NCBI GenBank assembly: GCA_015490055.1
Contig: WFYP01000265.1
Coordinates: 1-12,989 of the forward strand
From: Nitratifractor sp.
GTDB lineage: Bacteria > Campylobacterota > Campylobacteria > Campylobacterales > Sulfurovaceae
DNA length: 12,989 nt
Direction: 5' to 3'
Shown here piece by piece: positions 1 to 6,196 of the stretch (positions are counted from its first letter, which is position 1; every line of letters begins with the position of its first letter). The notes under the pieces are model-generated. The model had not been told where the DNA came from and did no database searches. It was given only the letters and a program-made list of their open reading frames with translations. Position numbers and translations under genes: made by a program.

Positions 1-48
1 CATTGTCAAACTTTTTATTTCTTTGGGGTTTTGTATTATACGATGGCA
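1..48 (+). repeat. Left arm of a 48-bp inverted repeat (copy A)
   Basis: Positions 1-48 match the reverse complement of 8589-8636 at 45 of 48 positions. The first 19 bases are identical, and the differences are at positions 20, 28 and 42. Shared blocks are CATTGTCAAACTTTTTATT, CTTTGGG, TTTTGTATTATAC and ATGGCA. Similarity fades after position 48. The match starts at the first base of the window, so the arm may continue further left. The arm contains a T-rich stretch followed by TTTTGTATTAT, which resembles a Campylobacterota sigma-70 promoter pointing right, but the only gene to the right (rimP) is on the other strand. Its function is unknown. Confidence 0.85.
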
Positions 49-67
49 TTAGAGCTACCCTTGAAGT

Positions 68-96
68 ATTATAGTGGTTATTTGATTGTTAATCAA
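68..96 (-). promoter_or_regulatory. Leftward sigma-70-type promoter downstream of rimP
   Basis: On the minus strand, TTGATT (96 to 91) and TATAAT (73 to 68) are separated by exactly 17 bp. This matches sigma-70 consensus spacing with a perfect -10. Transcription would start near position 61 and leave the window to the left, so the promoter probably serves the next gene beyond the left edge. The -35 is one half of a small inverted repeat (TTGATT-GTT-AATCAA on the plus strand, 82-96) that could be an operator. This call is inferred from the motifs only. Confidence 0.55.
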
Positions 97-145
97 GTAT
101 TTCGTATATATTTTTAAATTAGTTTTGAAGTTATATTTGTATGAG

Positions 146-173
146 TAAAACCTACCACTCAAAGTAGGTTTTA
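146..173 (-). terminator. Hairpin terminator spanning the rimP stop codon
   Basis: A perfect 10-bp inverted repeat, TAAAACCTAC and GTAGGTTTTA, surrounds an 8-nt loop. The rimP stop (152-154) lies inside it. The A-tract and U-tract at the stem base suit an intrinsic terminator working in both directions, ending the long operon and stopping any rightward transcript. The 3' coding end of rimP forms one arm, so a ribosome at the stop codon would compete with folding. Confidence 0.6.
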
Positions 174-580
174 ACTGTTCCTAGCTCGCTATATTTAAAG
201 CTCTCAATGCCATCTTTTGTTTCAACTTTTATACCCTCTTGGTCTGCATCTATAAGAGTACCTTTTAGTTTTTTCCCACCTAAGACTTTTACTTTTACTT
301 TTGAGCCTATAGAGTTAATAAAATGCTCTTTTTTAGTAAGCTTTCGCTCGATTCCAGGGGAGCTGACTTCAAATCGATACTCTCCACTAACTGGTGGATT
401 TATATCTAAAAGTGGAGATACATCTCTTGATATATTAGCACATAGGTCTAAATCTACCCCGTCTTCTTTTACAATATATACTCTATAAATTGTCTCGCCA
501 TTATCGCTTACAATTTCGCTATCGTAAAGTTTTGCTCCATAAGAGTTTACAATGCTCTCTATATCATCTATAATTGCCAC
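152..580 (-). CDS. rimP: Ribosome maturation factor RimP
   Basis: This encodes RimP (142 aa), a cytoplasmic factor that binds the free 30S subunit and helps assemble its head. The sequence has the two-part family layout: an N-terminal alpha/beta domain (about 1-75) with a conserved region around SPLLDINPPVSGEYRFEVSS and SSPGIERKL (about 73-81), then a small C-terminal beta-barrel (about 85-142) with VKVLGGKKLKGTL. Length is normal for the short members of the family. The start is GTG; its G is also the last base of the rbfA TAG stop, and GAGGGG lies 8 nt upstream inside rbfA, so translation is probably coupled to rbfA. It is the last gene of the operon, and the infB-rbfA-rimP grouping supports the call. 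Its stop lies within a terminator hairpin. Confidence 0.95.
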   Translation of the reverse strand: MAIIDDIESIVNSYGAKLYDSEIVSDNGETIYRVYIVKEDGVDLDLCANISRDVSPLLDINPPVSGEYRFEVSSPGIERKLTKKEHFINSIGSKVKVKVLGGKKLKGTLIDADQEGIKVETKDGIESFKYSELGTVKTYFEW

Positions 581-594
581 TACTTTTTCCCCTC
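578..594 (-). promoter_or_regulatory. RBS and GTG start of rimP overlapping the rbfA stop
   Basis: On the minus strand, GAGGGG (594 to 589) is followed by 8 nt and then GTG (580 to 578). The junction reads TAGTG: the rbfA stop and rimP start share one G. No other in-frame start nearby would keep the conserved N-terminal region, so this site decides the start and suggests termination-reinitiation. Confidence 0.75.
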
Positions 595-933
595 TATTAT
601 TTTAAATAGTTCATCTATTCTACTAATGTTATCTAAGTGGTTATCGAACTCAAATTTAAAATTTGGACTTCTATACCACCCCTCGCTCTCTTTTACATAG
701 TTTTTCAAAAAAGGGGTAACTTTTCTTAGCTTTTTAATAATCTCTTCTTGCTCATTCTCATCTATTCCAGTTTTATCTAAATAGACTTTAGAGTCATATC
801 TACCACGAGAACAAACAACTTCTGTAACTATTAAATTGTTTAAAGCAGAGTCATCTAACATAGAGAATGCTTCGGGCAGTATCTCTTTAAGTGCTGACTC
901 TGTTCTTTTTCTTTTTATTTCGGCTTGATTCAT
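580..933 (-). CDS. rbfA: 30S ribosome-binding factor RbfA
   Basis: This encodes RbfA (117 aa), a KH-fold protein that binds immature 30S particles and acts in 16S rRNA 5'-end maturation. The sequence fits the single-domain family: a helical N-terminus (about 5-30, IKRKRTESALKEILPEAF), a strand region with VTEVVCSRGRYDSKVYLD (about 36-53), a helix EEIIKKLRKVTPFLKNYV (about 63-80), and the C-terminal strand SPNFKFEFDNHLDNISRIDEL (about 90-110). The last region corresponds to the family's P-x-L-x-F-x-x-D segment, here with changes (PNFKFEFD). It lies 37 nt after infB and overlaps rimP by one base. The ATG start is preceded by GAAGG, which is placed in a small hairpin loop. Confidence 0.93.
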   Translation of the reverse strand: MNQAEIKRKRTESALKEILPEAFSMLDDSALNNLIVTEVVCSRGRYDSKVYLDKTGIDENEQEEIIKKLRKVTPFLKNYVKESEGWYRSPNFKFEFDNHLDNISRIDELFKIIEGKK

Positions 934-935
934 TT

Positions 936-949
936 AAGTGCCTTCACTT
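936..949 (-). promoter_or_regulatory. Hairpin that shows the rbfA Shine-Dalgarno in its loop
   Basis: In the mRNA, AAGTG and CACTT can pair around the four-base loop AAGG, which is the likely ribosome-binding sequence just upstream of the rbfA ATG (933). A 5-bp stem is weak. It may leave the site accessible or modulate initiation; no function is shown. Confidence 0.35.
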
Positions 950-957
950 TAGTACCT

Positions 958-985
958 CAAGTAAACTCTATTAAAGAGTTACTTG
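958..985 (-). other. Hairpin over the infB stop codon
   Basis: CAAGTA-A-ACTCT and AGAGTTACTTG form an 11-bp stem with one bulged A and a 5-nt loop (970-974). The infB stop (971-973) is at the loop. No U-run follows on the minus strand, so this is not a normal terminator. An RNA-processing or partial attenuation site between infB and rbfA is possible. Confidence 0.45.
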
Positions 986-3655
986 CTCGGCTACTTCTTT
1001 GAATGTTTCTATTACATCACCCTCTTTAAGGTCGTTGAAATCTTCTAGCATAATACCACAATCGTAACCTTTTGTTACCTCTTTAACATCATCGTTAAAG
1101 CGTTTTAGAGAGCTAATTTTAGTAGTTACTATAACTTCACCACCTCTAACAACTTTAGCACCTGAATTTCTCTCTACTTTACCATCTATCACCATACAAC
1201 CAGCAATAGTTCCAACTTTAGCAACATTAAATGTTTGTCTTACTTCTGCTTTACCAGCTGCCTCTTCTGTAATAACTGGGCTCATCATTCCGCCTAGCAT
1301 CTCTTTAATCTCATCTAGTAAGCCATAAATAATGCTGTATGTCTTAATTTCAACACCAAGCTCTTTTGCTTTACTTTTAACCGCACCTGTTGGTTTAACA
1401 TTAAAGCCAACAATAAATGCATGCTCACTTGCATCTGCTAAGATAACATCGCTCTCTGTAATGCCACCAACACCGCTGTGAATTACTTGAACCTCTACCT
1501 CTTCGTTTTTAAGTTCATCAAGTGCTTTTTTAATAGCTTCTAGTGAACCTTGAACATCAGCTTTAACAATAACTGGTAATTTTTTAATTTTACCCTCTGC
1601 AATTAAATCGCCAAGTTCATCTAAAGATACTTTTGTAGATTTAGAAAGCTCTTTTGTTCTTGCTAACTCTTTTCTCTTATTAGCAATCTCTCTAGCCTCT
1701 TTTTCACTATCTACACCAACTAAAATATCTCCAGCACTTGGTACATCATCTAATCCTACAACTGCAGCTGGAGTACTTGGACCAATTTTCTTAGTTCTAC
1801 TTCCATCATCTAGTATCATAGTTTTTATACGACCAAATGTTGTACCAACTATTACATTGTCTCCAACACTTAAGCTACCATTCTTAACAATAATATTTGC
1901 AACAGTACCTAAGCCTTTCTCTACAGAACTCTCTATTACAACTGCTTTTGCTTTTCTATCTGGATCAGCTGTTAGCTCCATTAATTCTGCTTGTAGTAAA
2001 ATTGTCTCTAGTAAATCATCAATACCTTCACCAGTATGTGCAGATACAGGAACAAATTCGTACTCTCCACCCCAATCTACCGGTAGGATTCCAACTTCTG
2101 CCATTTGCGATTTAACATTATCGATATTTGCCTCTGGCTTATCTATTTTGTTTACTGCAATAATAATTGGGACACCTGCTGCTTTTGCGTGAGAAATTGA
2201 CTCTTTAGTTTGTGGCATTACACCATCATCAGCTGCTACAACAATAATAGATATATCAGTAGCTTGTGCACCACGAGAACGCATTTCTGTAAATGCTGAG
2301 TGACCTGGAGTATCTATAAATGTAACTTTCTTGCCATTTTTCTCTACTTGATAAGCACCAACATGTTGAGTAATTCCACCAGCCTCTTTTGCCGCTACTT
2401 TTGTTGCTCTAATTTTATCTAAAAGCGAAGTTTTACCATGGTCAACATGTCCCATAATTGTAACAACAGGTGCTCTCTCAACTTCGTTTTTATTCTCAAC
2501 TTCATCATATTGTGCAACATAATCCAACTCATCAAGTGGGTTAATTGTCTCTACTTCTACTTCAAATTCATCTGCTAAAATCTCTATAGAGTCTTTATCT
2601 AAGAAGTCATTTTTTGTAACCATTGTTCCAAGTGCAAATAGTACTTTTACAATTTCGCCAACACTCTTACCGATTTTCTCTGCAAACTCATATACTCTTA
2701 CATCTTCTGGAATTTTAATCAAATCTACCTTTTTCTCAACTACATCTTTTTTGTAATCTCTTTTTTTCTTTCTTTTACCTGGAGCTCTACGCTGAGTTCT
2801 GTTTACATGATTTTTTTGAGAACCACCCATTACAGCTCTTTTTCTTGCCTCTTCTTTTCTTCTTAGCTCTTGTCTTTGTTGCTCTTCGTAAATAATTTTA
2901 TCAGAGAAATCTAGTAATACTACCTCTTGCTCTTCGTATATCTCTCCGCTTCCGCCTAAGCCACGGTCTCCTAAAATTTCTAACTTTTGTCCACTATCTT
3001 TTGCAGTAACTGGAGTTTTTTTCTTTTTCTTCTTAGGTGTACTTGAAGTAGGCATAGAAGGTGTAGATTTTTTATCTCTAATTATACGATTAGGGTTTTT
3101 CTTCTTAACAATAGTAATGCCTCTTCTTTTTACAGGGGCTTTTGGCTCTTCTTTTTTCTCTTCTACTACTTCTTCAGTTTTAGGAGCTACTTTAGGAGTT
3201 GCTGTAATGCCTCTTCTCTTTTTAGGTTTAGGTTTAACCTCTTTTGGCTCTTCTTTTAATTCTTTTTTCTCTTCTTTAGCTGGCTCTTTGCTAACTGGCT
3301 TTTCTGCACTAGATTTTTCTATTTTAGGCTCTTCTTCTTTCTCTTCTGCTTTTTTAGCAGTTTTTGCTTCTGCTTTAGGCTCAGGTTCGCTCTTTGAATC
3401 TTTTTTATTAGAACTCTCTTTTGTAACTTTTTGAGCACTCTTTTTAGGAGTTTCCTCTTTTTTTGATTCTTCTTTTTTAGCAGTTTCTGGTTTTTTACCA
3501 GTGATAATATAATTCATTAAAGTTTCTGCTTCTTGCTCTGTTATTGTGCTATTTCTTGCTCTTACTTTAAAGCCTAAATCTTTAGCTTTTTCTAAAGCTA
3601 TTTTATCAGATGTTCCTGCTTCTAGTGCTACTTCTTCTATCTTAATTTTTGACAT
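971..3655 (-). CDS. infB: Translation initiation factor IF-2
   Basis: This encodes IF2 (894 aa), the GTPase that brings formyl-Met-tRNA to the 30S subunit and promotes 50S joining. Domains in order: a small N-terminal IF2_N-type domain (about 1-50), a long charged Lys/Glu/Pro-rich linker (about 55-310) containing KRRGIT twice (about 146-151 and 176-181), a second IF2_N-like helical region (about 315-372), and the G domain (about 395-560). The G domain shows GHVDHGKT at 402-409, DTPGH at 448-452, NKID at 502-505 and SAH at 538-540. Domains II, III and the C-terminal fMet-tRNA-binding barrel follow, ending near FKEVAEQVTL. All GTPase motifs are intact. The start ATG lies inside ylxR (14-nt overlap) after a strong AAGGAG. 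Confidence 0.98.
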   Translation of the reverse strand: MSKIKIEEVALEAGTSDKIALEKAKDLGFKVRARNSTITEQEAETLMNYIITGKKPETAKKEESKKEETPKKSAQKVTKESSNKKDSKSEPEPKAEAKTAKKAEEKEEEPKIEKSSAEKPVSKEPAKEEKKELKEEPKEVKPKPKKRRGITATPKVAPKTEEVVEEKKEEPKAPVKRRGITIVKKKNPNRIIRDKKSTPSMPTSSTPKKKKKKTPVTAKDSGQKLEILGDRGLGGSGEIYEEQEVVLLDFSDKIIYEEQQRQELRRKEEARKRAVMGGSQKNHVNRTQRRAPGKRKKKRDYKKDVVEKKVDLIKIPEDVRVYEFAEKIGKSVGEIVKVLFALGTMVTKNDFLDKDSIEILADEFEVEVETINPLDELDYVAQYDEVENKNEVERAPVVTIMGHVDHGKTSLLDKIRATKVAAKEAGGITQHVGAYQVEKNGKKVTFIDTPGHSAFTEMRSRGAQATDISIIVVAADDGVMPQTKESISHAKAAGVPIIIAVNKIDKPEANIDNVKSQMAEVGILPVDWGGEYEFVPVSAHTGEGIDDLLETILLQAELMELTADPDRKAKAVVIESSVEKGLGTVANIIVKNGSLSVGDNVIVGTTFGRIKTMILDDGSRTKKIGPSTPAAVVGLDDVPSAGDILVGVDSEKEAREIANKRKELARTKELSKSTKVSLDELGDLIAEGKIKKLPVIVKADVQGSLEAIKKALDELKNEEVEVQVIHSGVGGITESDVILADASEHAFIVGFNVKPTGAVKSKAKELGVEIKTYSIIYGLLDEIKEMLGGMMSPVITEEAAGKAEVRQTFNVAKVGTIAGCMVIDGKVERNSGAKVVRGGEVIVTTKISSLKRFNDDVKEVTKGYDCGIMLEDFNDLKEGDVIETFKEVAEQVTL

Positions 3656-3911
3656 TACTATTTAACTCCTTATCTCGCAACAAGTTTATTATATTTTCTA
3701 CACTTGTTATATCTAATTTCATTCTTCCAGCTATCTTTTTTTCGAGATGTTTTGTATTTAAACACTCTTTACAAAGATAGAAACTACGACCAAACCCGCG
3801 GTACTCAATTAAAATCCGCTCTTCTTTTTGAAGTCTATAAAGCTCTTGTTGTGGCTCCCTTTTACGACATGATATACACATTCTTATAGGATTAGATTTT
3901 CTAACTGACAT
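3642..3911 (-). CDS. ylxR: YlxR-family (DUF448) nucleic-acid-binding protein
   Basis: This encodes a small basic YlxR/DUF448 protein (89 aa). In many bacteria the gene lies next to nusA and infB. Family members are described as RNA-binding, and in some species as nucleoid-associated or RNase P-interacting. The exact role here is unknown. Visible motifs are R-M-C-I-S-C-R at about 10-16, the family GRG-type motif as RGFGRSFYLC (38-47), and a second pair C47/C50. The two CxxC pairs (12/15 and 47/50) could bind a metal, which is an inference. It starts 14 nt after thrB with a weak ribosome-binding sequence and overlaps infB by 14 nt; the infB ribosome-binding site lies inside it. Confidence 0.88.
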   Translation of the reverse strand: MSVRKSNPIRMCISCRKREPQQELYRLQKEERILIEYRGFGRSFYLCKECLNTKHLEKKIAGRMKLDITSVENIINLLRDKELNSNVKN

Positions 3912-3925
3912 TATATCACAAAATC

Positions 3926-4810
3926 CTACAGTCTACTTAGTACCCCGTAATTATCTAAATCACAGGTAAATACTCTAAAATCAGCAAATGCATTTTGCAA
4001 ACTCTGTGCTATTCTTTTGGCATCGTCCTCATAGCACAGAGTAAAAAATGTAGAGCCACTACCAGATAGTGTACTCATAAGTGCACCATTTTCAAGTGCT
4101 AACTTTTGAACTCTAAAAAGTTCTGGCATCATCTCCATTCTTCTATCTTGATGCAATCTATCTTGTGCAGCAATCTTCAGTTGGTCCCAAGATTCGCTCA
4201 TAAATAGTGCAGTCATATACGCTGCATGAGATAGAGAAAAGACTGCTTCATCTTTATGGTAACTCTTCGGTAAAACATTTCTTGACTTATTTGTAGATAT
4301 TGTTTTATTTGGAACTACCAACACCGCTTTGAGGTAGCTTGGCAATCTATGCTTTTTACTATATACTCTGCCATCATAAAGACAAGCAACATTAAAGCCA
4401 CCCATTACAGCAGGTGTAATATTATCTGGATGTGGCTCATATTTTAGTGCAAGATTAAGTATTTTTCTCTTATTGTACTTAACTCCAGCTGCCACATGTG
4501 ACGCAGTTAATGCAGCTACAATTACAGCCGAAGAGCTACCAAGTCCACGAGAGATTGGTATTTTATTTGTAAACTCAAATCTAAATGTGTTATATTTACC
4601 ACCGCTTAGTTTTTTATAATATTCATTAAAGATATTAAGAAACATTGTATTTCTTTTTATTCTAGGGTTGCTAGAGCCTTCCCCTTTTGTAGAAATACTT
4701 AAAAACCGAGATGGCTTTATAACAATTTCGTTTCGCAAATTGATAGAGAGACCTAGAGTATCAAACCCTGGTCCCAAATTTGCACTTGTTGCTGGTACCG
4801 ATATTAACAA
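3926..4810 (-). CDS. thrB: Homoserine kinase (GHMP kinase family)
   Basis: ThrB phosphorylates L-homoserine with ATP to O-phosphohomoserine, the step before threonine synthase in the cytoplasm. The 294-aa length is typical. GHMP kinase motifs are in order: N-terminal PATSANLGPGFDTLG (6-20), the phosphate-binding loop RGLGSSSA (88-95), EPHPDNITPAVMGG (125-138), and the C-terminal LSGSGSTFF (248-256). The start is TTG, directly preceded by an in-frame TAG, with AAAGGAAA 7 nt upstream; the next ATG (Met56) would remove the essential SANLGPG motif. It lies between tsaB and ylxR with gaps of 23 and 14 nt. This thrB-ylxR-infB placement is a Campylobacterota habit and does not imply a joint pathway. 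Confidence 0.96.
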   Translation of the reverse strand: MLISVPATSANLGPGFDTLGLSINLRNEIVIKPSRFLSISTKGEGSSNPRIKRNTMFLNIFNEYYKKLSGGKYNTFRFEFTNKIPISRGLGSSSAVIVAALTASHVAAGVKYNKRKILNLALKYEPHPDNITPAVMGGFNVACLYDGRVYSKKHRLPSYLKAVLVVPNKTISTNKSRNVLPKSYHKDEAVFSLSHAAYMTALFMSESWDQLKIAAQDRLHQDRRMEMMPELFRVQKLALENGALMSTLSGSGSTFFTLCYEDDAKRIAQSLQNAFADFRVFTCDLDNYGVLSRL

Positions 4811-4823
4811 CTAACTTTCCTTT
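4808..4823 (-). promoter_or_regulatory. RBS and TTG start of thrB
   Basis: On the minus strand, AAAGGAAA (4823 to 4816) precedes TTG (4810 to 4808), and an in-frame TAG sits directly before the TTG. The conserved PATSANLGPG motif begins 5 codons later. The TTG is therefore the only workable start. Confidence 0.8.
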
Positions 4824-4833
4824 ACCCAAGAGC

Positions 4834-5298
4834 CTATACAGCAGGAATTTGATAATTTGGTTCGTTTGCCTCTAAAATATTTAAATTATTTAAACTGCTT
4901 GGCATTGTAAAACTGCTTTTTGGCTCTTTATCAAATCTTAATGTAATTATAGTCTCTTTTTCTTTGATAAAGTAAAGTTTTCCTAAAGCTTTAATAGGAT
5001 TATTGCCATTTAACTCAAAAGCTGATACTGCATAAAAAGGAATTTTCTTAATAATGCTAAGAGTTTTTAGTAAAACATAAGCAATTTTAGTAGCCATATG
5101 GCTACCAGGTCCATTTGTATAGATAATCTTTCTTACAGCGTATTTATCTAAAATCTCTTTTAAAATTGGCAATAGAATATCGGATGTCATTCCATCGTAC
5201 TCTTTAACTTCTATTAAATTGCCATCTTCATAAAAGCCAATTTGTAAAGGCTTAGCAATCGTATTTATAAGTAGTGTTATAGCTGAGCCTTTATGCAA
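4834..5298 (-). CDS. tsaB: Short TsaB-like protein (t6A tRNA modification, divergent)
   Basis: This is probably the Campylobacterota TsaB homologue (154 aa). TsaB is a non-catalytic ASKHA-fold partner of TsaD needed for N6-threonylcarbamoyl-adenosine at tRNA position 37. The N-terminal strand ITLLINTIAKPLQIGFYEDG (7-26) lines up with the family's I-D-T-S start, and TNGPGSHMATKIAYVLLKTL (61-80) with its GPGSFTGLR segment. Both are degenerate: the usual D and S at the first site and FTGLR at the second are missing. It is shorter than typical TsaB (about 220-230 aa). The start is TTG inside the lpxC 3' end (8-nt overlap) with no clear Shine-Dalgarno, suggesting coupling to lpxC. Position between lpxC and thrB matches relatives, as I recall. 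The symbol is tentative. Confidence 0.72.
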   Translation of the reverse strand: MHKGSAITLLINTIAKPLQIGFYEDGNLIEVKEYDGMTSDILLPILKEILDKYAVRKIIYTNGPGSHMATKIAYVLLKTLSIIKKIPFYAVSAFELNGNNPIKALGKLYFIKEKETIITLRFDKEPKSSFTMPSSLNNLNILEANEPNYQIPAV

Positions 5299-6178
5299 AT
5301 ACTTTTGCTAACTCTACACTTTTTTCTACCTCTTGGAACTTTACAATTTCGTAAGCTCCTTCGGTAGCTAAAAGCTTTTGTGTAAGCAAGTGATTTAACT
5401 CATGGCTACTTGCAACTGCACTATATTCACCTACTATATGATGACCCAAAACCATCATATCACCAATAGCATCTAATATTTTATGTCTTACAAACTCATT
5501 CTCAAATCTTAAACCCTCAGGGTTTAGTACAGAGTTTTCATCTAAACCTATTGCATTCTCTAAGCTAGCACCAAGGGCTAAGTTAATGCTTTGTAAATAT
5601 TGAATATCTCTTAAAAATCCAAAAGTTCTAGCTCTAGCAATTTCATCTACATATTTCTGTTTACTAAATTCAAAACTGTACTTCTGTGTTCCAATAATTG
5701 GGTGATTAAAGTTTATCTCAAAATTAAACAGTGGGCTTTTAGCAGGCTTTAGCAATGCCATCTTGCCATCTTGCTCTACCTTTACCTCTTTTTTAATTAC
5801 CATTAAAGACTTCATAATCTCTTGTTTTTTAACTCCTGCTTCATCTAAAAGCATACAAAAAGATACTGCACTACCATCCATTACAGGCATCTCATTACCA
5901 TAAATAGAGACTTTTAAATTATCTATCCCATATGCATAAATTGCAGATAAAAAGTGCTCTATTGTAGATATTGCATTTGGCTTTTTACCTAAAACGGTAG
6001 CCAGTTTTGTATCGGTAATGCTATCAACACTTAAAGGTAGAGTAGTTCCACTATTAGCATGTATAAAAGTAATCCCACTATTTGCAGGCATTGGCTCTAA
6101 AAGCATCTTGATTGGTTCACCACTATGCAAACCTATTCCAGTTACCTCTACGCTCTTCTTTATAGTTTGTTGAAACAT
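5291..6178 (-). CDS. lpxC: UDP-3-O-acyl-N-acetylglucosamine deacetylase LpxC
   Basis: LpxC is the zinc amidase that removes the acetyl group from UDP-3-O-acyl-GlcNAc, the first committed step of lipid A synthesis, in the cytoplasm. The 295-aa length is normal. Key residues are visible: the N-terminal substrate region VTGIGLHSG (12-20), the zinc/catalytic site IEHFLSA (73-79, E74 and H75), MDGSA (100-104), and RHKILDAIGD (231-240) carrying zinc ligands H232 and D236. The catalytic histidine H259 lies in SSHELNH (257-263). The duplicated LpxC fold is complete. ATG start with TTAGGAG upstream; it begins 18 nt after the M23 gene and overlaps tsaB by 8 nt. Position beside a peptidoglycan peptidase and bamA suggests coordinated envelope supply. 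Confidence 0.97.
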   Translation of the reverse strand: MFQQTIKKSVEVTGIGLHSGEPIKMLLEPMPANSGITFIHANSGTTLPLSVDSITDTKLATVLGKKPNAISTIEHFLSAIYAYGIDNLKVSIYGNEMPVMDGSAVSFCMLLDEAGVKKQEIMKSLMVIKKEVKVEQDGKMALLKPAKSPLFNFEINFNHPIIGTQKYSFEFSKQKYVDEIARARTFGFLRDIQYLQSINLALGASLENAIGLDENSVLNPEGLRFENEFVRHKILDAIGDMMVLGHHIVGEYSAVASSHELNHLLTQKLLATEGAYEIVKFQEVEKSVELAKVFA

Positions 6179-6196
6179 TTATAAACTCCTAATTAC

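Noticed and set aside
1..48. Sigma-54 or sigma-28 promoter in the repeat (GGGG followed by TATTATAC)
   Set aside because: The GG-N10-GC pattern of sigma-54 and the CGATA-type -10 of sigma-28 are both missing.
3000..3500. Low-complexity CTTTT/CTCTT-rich DNA as a simple-sequence repeat or phase-variable tract
   Set aside because: It is explained by Lys/Glu codons of the IF2 linker; I see no long homopolymer or strict tandem repeat of the phase-variable kind.
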